Below, piece after piece: positions 1-9,069 of a DNA stretch of 64,000 bases. The position numbers and the translations under genes were made by a program. The DNA is from an uncultured Oligella sp. (GTDB lineage Bacteria; Pseudomonadota; Gammaproteobacteria; Burkholderiales; Burkholderiaceae_B): NCBI GenBank assembly GCA_947632105.1, contig CANROD010000005.1, positions 1 to 64,000 of the forward strand. The letters run 5' to 3'. Position 1 is the first letter of the stretch, and each line of letters opens with the position of its first letter. The notes below the pieces were generated by a model. It was not told where the DNA came from, did not search any database, and saw only the letters and a program-made list of their open reading frames with translations.

Positions 1-515
1 CGCCACATCATATCAAGAGTTCCGCCGTGAGAGATAATAACGATTAATTCGCCCGGATAGCGCTCTACAATACTATTTAGACCTAGTTGAATGCGCTTCG
101 AAAAAGTACCTAAACTTTCTACCTCTAGGGCTGCAGTAAAGTCTTTTGGTGTAACGTGCTGATGTTTGTCTTGATGTCCTAGGGCTTCACGCCAATTTTT
201 TCCTTCTAATTTGCCATAATTTCGTTCACGAAGATTGGGTTCGATGTTAATTTCTATGGATAGTTTATTTGCTAAAGGTGTGGCTGTTTGAATTGCGCGT
301 TGTAAATCACTTGCATAAATACGCGTTGGTTTTAATCCTCTTTCACTGTATATCTTTTCTAGATATTGCTCTTGTAGGTAGTTGCTGAGGTGTACAGCTT
401 GGTTTGTGCCGATTTCATTAAGAGAAATATCGGACCAACCTTGTAGGCGTTGTAGTGCATTCCAATCAGTCTCGCCATGACGAATAATTAATAAGTCAGT
501 GCTATGTTTCGACAT
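1..515 (-). CDS. Histidine phosphatase family protein (partial, C-terminus off the window)
   Basis: The minus-strand frame opens with ATG at 515 and runs off the left edge, giving about 171 residues. It begins MSKHSTDLLIIRHGETDWN, the RHG phosphohistidine motif of the phosphoglycerate-mutase-like superfamily. The second catalytic histidine lies in LIVIISHGGTLDMMW near the window edge, so the catalytic core is essentially complete and only the last part is missing. Members are cofactor-dependent phosphatases or mutases with varied substrates (GpmB-like, CobC/alpha-ribazole phosphatase); the substrate cannot be told from this fragment. It lies downstream of the cstA-ybdD unit on the same strand but is separated from it by a terminator-like hairpin, so it is probably transcribed on its own. 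Confidence 0.85.
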   Translation of the reverse strand, partial: MSKHSTDLLIIRHGETDWNALQRLQGWSDISLNEIGTNQAVHLSNYLQEQYLEKIYSERGLKPTRIYASDLQRAIQTATPLANKLSIEINIEPNLRERNYGKLEGKNWREALGHQDKHQHVTPKDFTAALEVESLGTFSKRIQLGLNSIVERYPGELIVIISHGGTLDMMW

Positions 516-612
516 GTGGGCTCCTAGAATTGGTTTGTATATGAGACTTGATTCTAGCACTTCAGGAGTTAAGAAGTTATGACTATAGCTTTTGTTTAAT
601 TAGCTTAAGGGT

Positions 613-637
613 AAAAAGGGCGCCTTATTAGCGCCCT
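613..637 (-). terminator. Rho-independent terminator of cstA-ybdD
   Basis: A 7-bp GC-rich stem AGGGCGC / GCGCCCT (617-623 with 631-637) has a 7-nt loop. Read on the minus strand it is followed by TTTTT, just downstream of the ybdD stop at 658. Confidence 0.8.
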
Positions 638-657
638 AGAAGTACAACATTTATAGA

Positions 658-885
658 TTAACAGCAGCGGAAACTGCCATCACCACCGCCATAACGAGCA
701 TTGACTCGATCACGGTAAAACTCTTTGTAAGTCATTGGTTCCTTGTCTGGGTGTTTGTGCGCCATATGGGCTAAATACATGTCGTAACTAGGGACGCCCA
801 CCATGAGGCGTGCTGTCTGACTTAGGTACTTACCACCGGCTTTGACTTGTTGACCTGTTTTTGCGAACTGACTAAAACTGAACAT
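658..885 (-). CDS. YbdD/YjiX family small protein
   Basis: This 75-residue protein has the family signature: a short N-terminal helix, then KYLSQTARLMVGVPSYDMYLAHM, HPDKEPMTYKEFYRDRVNARYGGG and a terminal FRCC. YbdD/YjiX proteins (Pfam DUF466) are encoded directly after CstA or BtsT transporters. In enterobacteria they act as small accessory factors for pyruvate/peptide uptake. An AAGGAAA ribosome site lies just before the ATG. It follows cstA by about 100 bp, with a strong stem-loop in the gap, and is followed by a terminator, so it is the last gene of a two-gene unit. The terminal Cys pair is intact. Confidence 0.9.
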   Translation of the reverse strand: MFSFSQFAKTGQQVKAGGKYLSQTARLMVGVPSYDMYLAHMAHKHPDKEPMTYKEFYRDRVNARYGGGDGSFRCC

Positions 886-918
886 TGAATTTCCTTAATT
901 TAAATTTTGATACCTAAA

Positions 919-969
919 GAGGCTTGGTTTACAGAAAGCACCTGTTAACTAAAAATTAAACCAAGCCTC
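919..969 (-). promoter_or_regulatory. Intercistronic stem-loop between cstA and ybdD
   Basis: A perfect 13-bp inverted repeat GAGGCTTGGTTTA (919-931) and TAAACCAAGCCTC (957-969) has a 25-nt loop and no clear T tract. Its position between two cotranscribed genes suits an mRNA-stabilising or partly attenuating hairpin. That role is inferred. Confidence 0.6.
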
Positions 970-985
970 AGAGGTTCAAACTCTA

Positions 986-3106
986 TTAAGCGTGACCTTT
1001 TAAGATCTCATCGGCATTAGCCGGTAAAGGCTCGTAAGGCACTTCTCGGGCAGTTACCTTGTCGGTAGCCATCGCTTTGCGGCAACTTTGGAAGGTAAAG
1101 ATGACCATGGCTACTATCACAAGCATAAAGAAGGCTTGTAAGATGCCGTCAACCTGATTATTAAAGATAACCTGACGTACAGACGATTCAGTTTGGAAGA
1201 TGGCCGATGGCATAAAGCCGTCAGCAAGCATCGCTTTTAACTGATTGGCTTTAGCAAAGAAGCCAACGCCTGGGTCACTGCTAAATACTTTAAGTGCAGC
1301 AGCATACATAGTCACAAATACTAACCAAACGGCTGGTATGGCTGGTACCCAAGCATATTGCTGACGTTTTAGCTTGAATAAAACAACGAGACATAGCATC
1401 AATGCCATTGCTGCCAACATTTGGTTGGTGATACCAAATAACGGCCATAGCATATTAATGCCGCCTAACGGATCGGTTACACCCATGTATAAGAAATAGC
1501 CCCAAGCTGCAACAACCAAACCGGTTGCTAATAAGTTAGCAGGCAAAGAGTGTGTTTGCTTTAAGCTAGGATGTACTAGACCTAATAAGTCTTGTAGCAT
1601 AAAGCGTGCAGAGCGTGTACCAGCATCAACGGCGGTTAAAATAAACAAGGCTTCAAATAGTATAGCGAAGTGGTACCAGAATGACATCGAACCAAGGCCA
1701 CCTAATGTTTGGTGGAAGATCTGTGCCATACCTACTGCTAAGGTTGGTGCACCACCAGCACGTGAAATAATGCTTGCTTCACCAACCTCATCGGCAAGGT
1801 TGGTTAAAACATCAGGAGTCACTTGGAATCCCCAGCTAGTGACGGTTTGTGATGCAGCTAAGGCAATATCAGTTAAGCCAGTGGGATTTAATGCTGCCAT
1901 CGGTGCGTTCATCGCAAAGTAAACACCTGGATCGATGATCGATGCTGCAATCAACGCCATCATTGCAACAAAAGATTCCATCAGCATGCCGCCATAACCA
2001 ATCATACGTGCTTCGGTTTCACGAGCTAGCATTTTTGGTGTAGTGCCTGACGAGATTAAGGCGTGGAAACCAGATACTGCACCGCAAGCAATTGTAATAA
2101 ATAAGAATGGGAATAAACTACCACCCCAAACTGGGCCCTTGCCTGTACTCGCATACTCAGTAATGGCAGGCATTTGTAAATCAGGTCTGAGAACGACAAT
2201 ACCCACGGCTAAGCCGACAACTACACCGATTTTTAAGAAAGTCGATAGGTAGTCACGAGGTGCTAGTAGTAGCCAGACAGGAAGTACCGCAGCGACGAAG
2301 CCATAAATCATTAAAGCCCAAGTTAATTGGATCCCATCAAGATCAAAAATAGGCCCCCAAGTAGGGTGCTCTGCTACATGGCCACCGTAAATAATCGCGA
2401 AAATTAGACCCACAATACCAATAACGGATGCTTCTAAAATACGGCCCGGACGTATATATCGTAGGTAAATTCCCATAAAGATGGCGAGTGGGACGGTGAA
2501 AGCGACTGTGAAAGTCCCCCATGGGCTGTGAGTTAATGCTTTAACCACAATCATTGCAAGTACTGCAAGAATAATAATCATGATCATAAAACAAGCGATT
2601 AATGCAACAACGCCGGGAACTGTACCCATTTCACCCTTAATTAATTCACCTAAAGAGCGAGCATCACGGCGGGTTGAAACAAATAGCACCATATAGTCTT
2701 GTACTGCACCGGCAACAACTACCCCGGCGAGAATCCAGATCATACTGGGCAAGTAACCCATTTGTGCGGCTAAAACAGGACCAACAAGAGGGCCAGCACC
2801 GGCAATTGCGGCAAAGTGGTGACCAAATAGTACAACCTTATTAGTGGGTACATAGTCAAGACCATCGTTATGACGGAATGCGGGTGTCATGCGAGTTGCA
2901 TCTGCCTGCAATACTTTATTTTGAATAAATAGGCTATAAAACCTATAAGCGATAAAATAGACGCACACAGCTGCTGTTAACAGCCACATTGCGTTAATCG
3001 TTTCACCACGTCTTAGCGCAATATAGCCGAAAGCAAAGGCACCTAGGATGGCTACTAAGAGCCATCCTATCTTTCCTTGTATCGTTGAAGTGTTTGTAGA
3101 TGACAT
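986..3106 (-). CDS. cstA: CstA-family carbon starvation protein (pyruvate/peptide transporter)
   Basis: This is a 706-residue polytopic inner-membrane protein with the N-terminal CstA domain: GLDYVPTNKVVLFGHHFAAI then AGAGPLVGPVLAAQMGYLP, QDYMVLFVSTRRDARSLGEL, and a C-terminal DUF4161-like part. Length matches E. coli CstA (about 701) and BtsT. The family imports pyruvate and/or peptides in carbon-limited cells. I chose the ATG at 3106 (MSSTNTST) over the upstream in-frame start at 3169 because GGGGAG precedes it at good spacing and the extra 21 residues look non-coding. The partner ybdD follows on the same strand. CstA and BtsT specificity cannot be separated by eye. Confidence 0.93.
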   Translation of the reverse strand: MSSTNTSTIQGKIGWLLVAILGAFAFGYIALRRGETINAMWLLTAAVCVYFIAYRFYSLFIQNKVLQADATRMTPAFRHNDGLDYVPTNKVVLFGHHFAAIAGAGPLVGPVLAAQMGYLPSMIWILAGVVVAGAVQDYMVLFVSTRRDARSLGELIKGEMGTVPGVVALIACFMIMIIILAVLAMIVVKALTHSPWGTFTVAFTVPLAIFMGIYLRYIRPGRILEASVIGIVGLIFAIIYGGHVAEHPTWGPIFDLDGIQLTWALMIYGFVAAVLPVWLLLAPRDYLSTFLKIGVVVGLAVGIVVLRPDLQMPAITEYASTGKGPVWGGSLFPFLFITIACGAVSGFHALISSGTTPKMLARETEARMIGYGGMLMESFVAMMALIAASIIDPGVYFAMNAPMAALNPTGLTDIALAASQTVTSWGFQVTPDVLTNLADEVGEASIISRAGGAPTLAVGMAQIFHQTLGGLGSMSFWYHFAILFEALFILTAVDAGTRSARFMLQDLLGLVHPSLKQTHSLPANLLATGLVVAAWGYFLYMGVTDPLGGINMLWPLFGITNQMLAAMALMLCLVVLFKLKRQQYAWVPAIPAVWLVFVTMYAAALKVFSSDPGVGFFAKANQLKAMLADGFMPSAIFQTESSVRQVIFNNQVDGILQAFFMLVIVAMVIFTFQSCRKAMATDKVTAREVPYEPLPANADEILKGHA

Positions 3107-3415
3107 AGGTCTCCCCAATCTGTAAGTAAGAGAACAAAACAGGTGTTTCAAAGTGAAAATGTATAACAATAGAATTGTAGTCTATTTAATAACCATGATT
3201 GTATAAAGGGCATCAAGGGTTTTCCCTTATGTTGTTTTGTCGTTTTTATGACATTTAAAATATATTTTTTTCTTGCAATTGTTGAAACACTTGATGTATG
3301 GCGATGAGACTGAGAGGCTGAAAGTGATGAGGAATAGATCAAGCTCATGTTAAACTTATAGCGCAAAAAATATTGGCACCAATTTGTTTCAATTTCAGAT
3401 AATAAGGGGAGTCCC
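3107..3415. promoter_or_regulatory. Divergent promoter region between cstA and the uracil permease gene
   Basis: This AT-rich stretch of about 309 bp separates two divergent transporter genes. It contains a spaced inverted repeat, GGTGTTTCAA (3142-3151) and TTGAAACACTT (3282-3292), which could be paired regulator sites. The 89-residue minus-strand frame over this stretch does not look like a protein. No riboswitch was recognised. Confidence 0.4.
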
Positions 3416-4864
3416 ATGGAGGATAAGCAACAACCTACCGCAGATGAATCGGTAGGCTTTGGCTATAGTGGTGAGGAAAGCTCGGTTGCCGATCAGGTCA
3501 AGCGGTTAACGCGTGTTGATGAGCAGCAAACACCAGATCCTGACGTTGCGCCTTGGTTTCCTAAATGGCGTCAAGTTGATAAGCTAGAGCAGGGACAAAT
3601 AATTGCGCCAAATGAACGGCTCCCCATGGGGCAGTCATTAGTATTGGGTGTGCAGCATGTTGTAGCGATGTTTGGTGCAACAGTTTTGGGTCCCTTGTTA
3701 ATGGGCTTTGATGCAAATCTGGCTATTTTAATGTCAGGTATCGGTACGTTAATATTTTTCTTTTTTGTAAAAGGACAAGTGCCGAGTTACCTAGGTTCAA
3801 GCTTTGCTTTTATTGGTGGCGTGGTTTCGATTACCGGATATAGCGGCTCTGGACTTAATCCTAATATTGGTGTAGCGCTGGGAGCCATTATCGTTTGTGG
3901 TTTGATCTATGCTTTGGTAGGGGGGCTAGTTTGGCATTTTAATGCCAAAGGTAGTGCCTCGGCTTGGATCGAGAAGTTTATGCCGCCAGTGGTGACAGGT
4001 GCCGTTGTGTCGGTTATCGGTTTAAACCTAGCACCGGTTGCTGCTAAAGGGGCGATGGCAAGTGGTTCAACTTATGATGCTCTAATGGCCATCGTAACCA
4101 TGATAAGCGTGGGGCTTGTCGCTGTGTTTACTACAGGGATGCTGCAGCGGCTGCTGATTCTAATCGGTTTAGTTCTATCTTATTTAATCTATTATATTTT
4201 CAGTAATATTTTTGGTTTTGGCACAGCGGTTGATTTTAGTGCGGTGGCAGCGGCTCCATGGTTTGGTTTACCTACTTTGTATAAGCCTGAGTTTGAATTC
4301 TCTGCTATTACTATTATTGCTCCTGTGGCGATTATTTTAATTGCTGAAAATCTTGGCCATATTCGAGCAGTCAGTGTGATGACCGGTCGCGATTTAGATA
4401 AGTACTTGGGTCGTGCTTTTGTTGGTGATGGTGTGGCTACTATGGTAGCAGCTTCTGTCGGCGGTACAGGTGTGACTACCTATGGTGAAAATATTGGTGT
4501 TATGTCGGTGACCCGTATTTACTCAACCATTATTTTTGCTATTGCTGCAGTTTTTGCGATTATCTTAGGTTTTTCACCTAAGTTCGGTGCGTTGATTCAA
4601 AGTGTGCCAGCTCCAGTGCTTGGTGGTGTATCGGTCGTTGTATTTGGTTTGATTGCTATTGCTGGTGCTAGAATTTGGGTAACTAATAACGTTGATTTTT
4701 CAGATAACCGTAACTTAATTGTTGCTGCGATTGCCGTGATTTTAGGTGCTGGTAACTTCACCATCGAATTAGGCATGTTTAAATTAGAGGGTATTGGTAC
4801 CGCGACTTTTGGTGCTATTTTGCTTCATCAGTTGCTAAGTATTGGTAGAAATAAAAAATCCTAA
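3416..4864 (+). CDS. uraA: NCS2-family uracil:proton symporter (UraA type)
   Basis: This 482-residue protein has a hydrophilic N-terminal extension of about 70 residues and then the NCS2 core, beginning LGVQHVVAMFGATVLGP (about 77-93). The two glutamates that contact uracil and proton in UraA appear as IAENLGHIRAV (Glu311) and TTYGENIGVM (Glu358). The presence of ENxGH rather than a purine-type motif favours uracil over xanthine/urate transport; substrate is inferred. A GGGGAG ribosome site precedes the ATG. The N-terminal extension is longer than E. coli UraA (429 aa). It is transcribed alone, away from cstA, with a hairpin after it. Confidence 0.9.
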   Translation: MEDKQQPTADESVGFGYSGEESSVADQVKRLTRVDEQQTPDPDVAPWFPKWRQVDKLEQGQIIAPNERLPMGQSLVLGVQHVVAMFGATVLGPLLMGFDANLAILMSGIGTLIFFFFVKGQVPSYLGSSFAFIGGVVSITGYSGSGLNPNIGVALGAIIVCGLIYALVGGLVWHFNAKGSASAWIEKFMPPVVTGAVVSVIGLNLAPVAAKGAMASGSTYDALMAIVTMISVGLVAVFTTGMLQRLLILIGLVLSYLIYYIFSNIFGFGTAVDFSAVAAAPWFGLPTLYKPEFEFSAITIIAPVAIILIAENLGHIRAVSVMTGRDLDKYLGRAFVGDGVATMVAASVGGTGVTTYGENIGVMSVTRIYSTIIFAIAAVFAIILGFSPKFGALIQSVPAPVLGGVSVVVFGLIAIAGARIWVTNNVDFSDNRNLIVAAIAVILGAGNFTIELGMFKLEGIGTATFGAILLHQLLSIGRNKKS

Positions 4865-4981
4865 GAGCATGATATAGTTCAGTACTACGTTGTGATATAT
4901 GAGCACTTGATTTCTAGGTGTTTTTTTAGCATAATGTATCTATAGAGCCTCCTCACTGTGATGGTCGGGGTTTTATTTTTA

Positions 4982-5022
4982 AGCGCCTCATTTAGTAATT
5001 ATGGGGCGCTATTTTCATTATA
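4982..5022 (+). terminator. Stem-loop terminator between uraA and greA
   Basis: A 10-bp stem AGCGCCTCAT (4982-4991) pairs with ATGGGGCGCT (5001-5010), with one T-G pair and a 9-nt loop, followed by ATTTTCATTATATTTTT. The T-rich tail is interrupted, so termination may be partial and greA may receive read-through. Confidence 0.6.
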
Positions 5023-5050
5023 TTTTTATATTTCATGATAGAGGTAGATC

Positions 5051-5527
5051 ATGCAAGGTATTCCTTTAACTGTTGCGGGCGCTAAGCGTCTTAACGAAGA
5101 GCTACATAACTTAAAGACAGTAGAGCGGCCAGATGTGATTGATGCAATCGCAACAGCGCGTGCGCATGGCGATCTTTCTGAAAATGCTGAATATGACGCT
5201 GCGCGTGAGCGTCAAGGATTTGTTGAGGGTCGAATCAAGGAGTTAGAGGCAGCTTTATCAACTGCTAATGTCATTGATCCTATTGCCTTAGAGGCAGGAG
5301 ACCGCATTGTTTTTGGTGCGACAGTTGAGTTAGAAGACCTTGATTCGGGCGAACAACTTAAATATCAAATTGTTGGAGATGTTGAGTCAGATATTCGCCT
5401 TAACTTGATTTCTATTTCAAGTCCGGTTGCGCGTGCGTTAATCGGTAAGCATGAGGGTGAAGAGGTTACTGTGAGGGTACCATCAGGTGAACGAGAGTTT
5501 GAGATTTTATCGGTCAAGTATATATAG
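5051..5527 (+). CDS. greA: Transcription elongation factor GreA
   Basis: This 158-residue GreA/GreB family protein has an N-terminal coiled coil with the tip motif HGDLSENAEYDAARE (about 38-52), whose acidic residues enter the RNA polymerase secondary channel, and a C-terminal FKBP-like domain ending FEILSVKYI. It stimulates cleavage of backtracked transcripts. Length equals E. coli GreA (158). Here it has its own short leader, without carB upstream as in many Burkholderiales. A strong bidirectional terminator separates it from the convergent yhbY. Confidence 0.97.
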   Translation: MQGIPLTVAGAKRLNEELHNLKTVERPDVIDAIATARAHGDLSENAEYDAARERQGFVEGRIKELEAALSTANVIDPIALEAGDRIVFGATVELEDLDSGEQLKYQIVGDVESDIRLNLISISSPVARALIGKHEGEEVTVRVPSGEREFEILSVKYI

Positions 5528-5552
5528 TTTGACTTGATGTTAGATAGTAAAT

Positions 5553-5593
5553 AAAAAAACCTCCTGCCTTAGCTTAAGGTAGGAGGTTTTTTT
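5553..5593. terminator. Bidirectional terminator between greA and yhbY
   Basis: A long stem AAAAACCTCCTGCCTTA pairs with TAAGGTAGGAGGTTTTT around a tiny loop. A-run and T-run flanks on both sides let it serve the converging greA and yhbY genes. Confidence 0.92.
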
Positions 5594-5636
5594 ATGATAA
5601 ACACTTGATTACTAAGTGTAAGTCAATAGGGTTACT

Positions 5637-6188
5637 CTAGTCGGCTCTACGGCGACCTGCTCTTAGGCTTAGGGCGCTAGTAGGACGGCGACGTGTCGAC
5701 GTTTTACTCGCTTTAGCATCCTTACGGCCAAAAAAAGCATTGGCAATGTCACGATTGCTTGGAGTGCTTTTTGCTTTGGTCGGTTTAAATGGCCGCTGAA
5801 GTTTTTTGCCTTCAGCAGCTAAGCGTTTTGGGGTGTAAGCCTCACCTGCTTGTCGATGGCTACGTTGGTTTTTGGGAGCAAATTCATCATAAGTCTCAGT
5901 CTCAATGACGGTTTTGCCGGGACGGTATAAAATTAGGGTCTTACCTAAATGGTGGATATTAGCGCAAGACAGTTCGTCACAAATTTTATTAAGTATGCTG
6001 CCGCGCTCTTCGCGATCGTCGAGCGCTACTTTTACTTTAATAAGACTGTGGGCGTTTAGATTGCGATCGATCTCTTTTAAGACAGCATCAGTTAGTCCGT
6101 TGTCACCGATTTGTACAACGGGTTTTAAAGCATGGGCTGCAGAGCGTAGTGTGCTACGCTCCTTAGAGGCTAGTTCAAGAATAGACAT
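5637..6188 (-). CDS. yhbY: YhbY family RNA-binding protein (CRM domain)
   Basis: The chosen start is ATG at 6188 (MSILELASKERSTLRS), 183 residues. The first 95 residues form a CRS1-YhbY (CRM) RNA-binding domain: LRSAAHALKPVVQIGDNGLTD, a central KVKVALDD strand, and CDELSCANIHHLGKTLILYRP. YhbY associates with pre-50S ribosomal particles. The last 85 residues are a basic, low-complexity tail rich in Lys, Arg and Ser that E. coli YhbY (97 aa) lacks but beta-proteobacterial homologues commonly carry. It is divergent from rlmE with only 14 bp between the two start codons, so each promoter must lie inside the other gene. The pairing joins two ribosome-assembly genes. Confidence 0.92.
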   Translation of the reverse strand: MSILELASKERSTLRSAAHALKPVVQIGDNGLTDAVLKEIDRNLNAHSLIKVKVALDDREERGSILNKICDELSCANIHHLGKTLILYRPGKTVIETETYDEFAPKNQRSHRQAGEAYTPKRLAAEGKKLQRPFKPTKAKSTPSNRDIANAFFGRKDAKASKTSTRRRPTSALSLRAGRRRAD

Positions 6189-6202
6189 AGGAATTATTGG
6201 CA

Positions 6203-6844
6203 ATGGCCAAAAAGAAATTTTCCAAAAATTGGATACATCAACATATTAATGATCCATACGTAAAGCTTGCTCAGCAACAAGGGTATAGAGCAAGGGCTGC
6301 ATTTAAGCTTATAGAGATTTTAGATACTGAAAAGCTAATGCGTCAAGGAGACATTATAGTAGACTTAGGTGCTGCACCTGGTAGTTGGTCTCAAGTTGCG
6401 CGAGAAAGATTGGTAACGCCGTCTGGTGAGCTTGAGGGTAGAGTGATTGCACTTGACCTTTTGCCAATGGAAGCGATTCCAGGTGTCGAGTTCTTTCAAG
6501 GGGATTTTCGTGAGGATGAGGTGCTGCGAGAGCTTGAGGAGCGCTTGGCAGGTCAAAAGGTTGATTTAGTGATTTCTGATATGGCACCAAACCTCTCTGG
6601 TGTTGGTCCCGCGGATGCTGCACGAATTCAACACGTGTGTGAGTTAGTATTAGAGTTTTCTCTGGAGCATCTTAAGCCGGAGGGGGCGATTATTGTAAAA
6701 GCCTTTCATGGCAGTGGTTTTTCACAAATCGTCGAGATGTTTAAGCAGCATTTTAAGCGTGTTGTAGAGCGTAAGCCTAAGGCATCCCGTGATCGTTCTG
6801 CTGAAACTTTCTTGGTTTCTAGAGGCTTAAAGGTGCATGACTAA
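6203..6844 (+). CDS. rlmE: 23S rRNA (uridine-2'-O-)-methyltransferase RlmE
   Basis: This 213-residue FtsJ/RrmJ methyltransferase 2'-O-methylates U2552 in the 23S A-loop. It has the SAM-binding [13 protein letters not shown], the catalytic Asp in [14 protein letters not shown], the Lys in [12 protein letters not shown] and the Glu in [16 protein letters not shown], completing the K-D-K-E tetrad with the N-terminal Lys in DPYVKLAQ. Start ATG at 6203 ([10 protein letters not shown]) is preferred over a TTG two codons upstream. It lies upstream of ftsH as in E. coli, although the ftsH gap here (about 200 bp) suggests an extra promoter. Confidence 0.96.
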   Translation: MAKKKFSKNWIHQHINDPYVKLAQQQGYRARAAFKLIEILDTEKLMRQGDIIVDLGAAPGSWSQVARERLVTPSGELEGRVIALDLLPMEAIPGVEFFQGDFREDEVLRELEERLAGQKVDLVISDMAPNLSGVGPADAARIQHVCELVLEFSLEHLKPEGAIIVKAFHGSGFSQIVEMFKQHFKRVVERKPKASRDRSAETFLVSRGLKVHD

Positions 6845-7042
6845 TTGTGTTAGTGTTTTTTATGCTTTGTGCTTGAGTTATAGTTTTTTGACCCCACCTT
6901 ATTAGGTTAAAATAAAGCACATTAATCATAAGTGAAGAGTAGTTGAGTGATTATTAAGTCTAAATCTTACATTTAGCTGTATTTACTCACTCAGTGTTTT
7001 ATTATTATAAGATTACATTCGGTTTTTTTGGAGTACCATGTT

Positions 7043-8989
7043 TTGAATAATTCCTTTTCGAAATTTGCCATCTGGGCGGTCATTGCGATGGTCCTATTTA
7101 CGGTATTCAGGCAGCTTGATACATCTACAACGCCTACTGATACCGTGACCTATTCGCAGTTCTTGGAAGATGCAAAGCAGGGTAAGTTGTCTAGGGTTGA
7201 GATTCAGGGAGATACGCTTACAGTTACCCCTGCAAATGGTCGTTCATATACCTTAACTGCACCACGCGATCTTTGGATGGTTAGTGATTTGATCCGTGAT
7301 GGTGTACAGGTATCCGCACGTCCACCTGAGCAGCCTTCTTTCTTTGTTAGTGCCTTACTCTCTTGGTTCCCTATGCTCCTTCTTATTGGCGTATGGATAT
7401 TTTTTATGCGTCAGATGCAGGGGGGCGGCAAGGGCGGTGCCTTTAGTTTCGGCAAGTCACGAGCTCGCATGCTAGACCAAAATAGCAATCGCATCACATT
7501 TGCTGATGTCGCAGGTTGTGATGAAGCGAAACAAGAGGTCAGTGAAATAGTTGATTTTTTACGCGACCCTTCACGTTTCCAACGTTTGGGCGGTCGTATG
7601 CCTCGTGGTGTACTGTTAGTGGGTTCGCCTGGTACAGGTAAAACTTTATTAGCTAAAGCCATTGCTGGTGAAGCCAAGGTGCCGTTTTTTAGTATTTCTG
7701 GTTCTGATTTCGTTGAGATGTTTGTGGGGGTGGGCGCTTCACGGGTTCGTGATATGTTCGAAAACTCTAAAAAGCAGGCGCCTTGCATTATTTTTATTGA
7801 TGAGATTGATGCAGTAGGTCGTCAGCGCGGAGCTGGAGTAGGTGGCGGTAACGATGAACGTGAGCAGACGCTTAACCAGTTATTGGTTGAAATGGATGGT
7901 TTTGAGTCCGGTCAAAGTGTGATTGTGATTGCTGCGACTAACCGTCCTGACGTACTGGATCCTGCGCTGTTACGTCCTGGTCGTTTTGACCGTCAGGTAG
8001 TTGTTGCCCTGCCTGATGTACGCGGTCGTGAGCAAATCCTTAATGTCCATATGCGTAAAGTGCATGTAGCTCCTAATGTCGACGCTTCTATTATTGCACG
8101 TGGTACACCGGGATTCTCGGGTGCGGATTTGGCTAACTTAGTCAATGAGGCCGCGCTGTTTGCTGCACGTCGTGAAGGGCGTACCGTCGATATGGTGGAC
8201 TTTGAGGATGCTAAAGATAAGATTATCATGGGTGCTGAGCGTCGTTCGATTGTGATGCCAGAAGAGGAGTTATTAAATACTGCTTACCATGAGTCGGGTC
8301 ACGCACTAGTAGCTAAATTATTACCTAAGACTGATCCAGTACACAAAGTTACCATTATTCCTCGCGGTCGCGCTTTAGGGGTGACTATGCAATTACCTGA
8401 GGGTGATCGTTACAGTATGGATAAAGAGCGCTTGCTTAACACAATTGCTGTGTTATTTGGCGGTCGTATTGCTGAGGAGGTCTTCATGGATCAGATGACT
8501 ACCGGTGCTTCAAATGATTTTGAGCGAGCAACGCAAATTGCACGTGATATTGTTACTAAGTATGGTATGACTGACTCTTTAGGTCCAATGGTTTACTCTG
8601 AACACGATCCAGACCCTTTCCTAGGCCGTCAGATGACTCGTTCAGCGGGGGTGTCTGAAGCAACGATGCAAAAGGTTGACGCAGAAATTCGCTCCATTAT
8701 TGATGAACAGTATGCTGTTGCGCGCAAACTTATTGAGGATAATAAGGAAAAAATGCACATAATGGCCAAAGCCTTGATGGAATGGGAAACTATTGATATG
8801 GATCAGATTAACGATATTATGGAGGGTCGTCCACCACGTCCACCTAAGATTCCTGATCAGCCTTATGATTCTCAGCCTCCAGGCTCAGGTAATGCGCCTG
8901 CTGCTGATGCTAAAGAGCAGCAAAAAGCAGAAGGTAATGATAATCCTGAAAAGGACAAGGATGATGATAAGACAGTAGAAGCGATTTAA
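7043..8989 (+). CDS. ftsH: ATP-dependent zinc metalloprotease FtsH
   Basis: This is a 648-residue membrane AAA protease that degrades short-lived and misassembled membrane proteins. Two membrane helices (about 8-24 and 103-121) flank the periplasmic part. Walker A is GSPGTGKT (194-201; Ser where GPPGTGKT is common), Walker [11 protein letters not shown], arginine fingers in RPGRFDR, and the zinc site HESGH (416-420). The start is a TTG at 7043 ([11 protein letters not shown]), with GGAG nine bases upstream. An ATG at 7038 is out of frame and meets TGA after two codons; another TTG at 7028 would add five residues. The C-terminal tail is acidic and low complexity. A terminator follows at once. 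Confidence 0.96.
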   Translation: MNNSFSKFAIWAVIAMVLFTVFRQLDTSTTPTDTVTYSQFLEDAKQGKLSRVEIQGDTLTVTPANGRSYTLTAPRDLWMVSDLIRDGVQVSARPPEQPSFFVSALLSWFPMLLLIGVWIFFMRQMQGGGKGGAFSFGKSRARMLDQNSNRITFADVAGCDEAKQEVSEIVDFLRDPSRFQRLGGRMPRGVLLVGSPGTGKTLLAKAIAGEAKVPFFSISGSDFVEMFVGVGASRVRDMFENSKKQAPCIIFIDEIDAVGRQRGAGVGGGNDEREQTLNQLLVEMDGFESGQSVIVIAATNRPDVLDPALLRPGRFDRQVVVALPDVRGREQILNVHMRKVHVAPNVDASIIARGTPGFSGADLANLVNEAALFAARREGRTVDMVDFEDAKDKIIMGAERRSIVMPEEELLNTAYHESGHALVAKLLPKTDPVHKVTIIPRGRALGVTMQLPEGDRYSMDKERLLNTIAVLFGGRIAEEVFMDQMTTGASNDFERATQIARDIVTKYGMTDSLGPMVYSEHDPDPFLGRQMTRSAGVSEATMQKVDAEIRSIIDEQYAVARKLIEDNKEKMHIMAKALMEWETIDMDQINDIMEGRPPRPPKIPDQPYDSQPPGSGNAPAADAKEQQKAEGNDNPEKDKDDDKTVEAI

Positions 8990-9007
8990 TTTCTATCTTT
9001 TTTTGAT

Positions 9008-9042
9008 AAGGCACTGTGATATGATTTCGCAGTGCCTTTTTT
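9008..9042 (+). terminator. Terminator after ftsH
   Basis: Stem AAGGCACTG (9008-9016) / CAGTGCCTT (9030-9038), extendable by two pairs, is followed by a run of six T. It separates ftsH from folP-glmM. Confidence 0.85.
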
Positions 9043-9069
9043 ATTAATAGTCAATAAGTTGTCTGATTT

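Noticed and set aside
3148..3417. 89-codon minus-strand frame between cstA and uraA
   Set aside because: Composition is not protein-like and it covers the divergent promoter region; no ribosome site.
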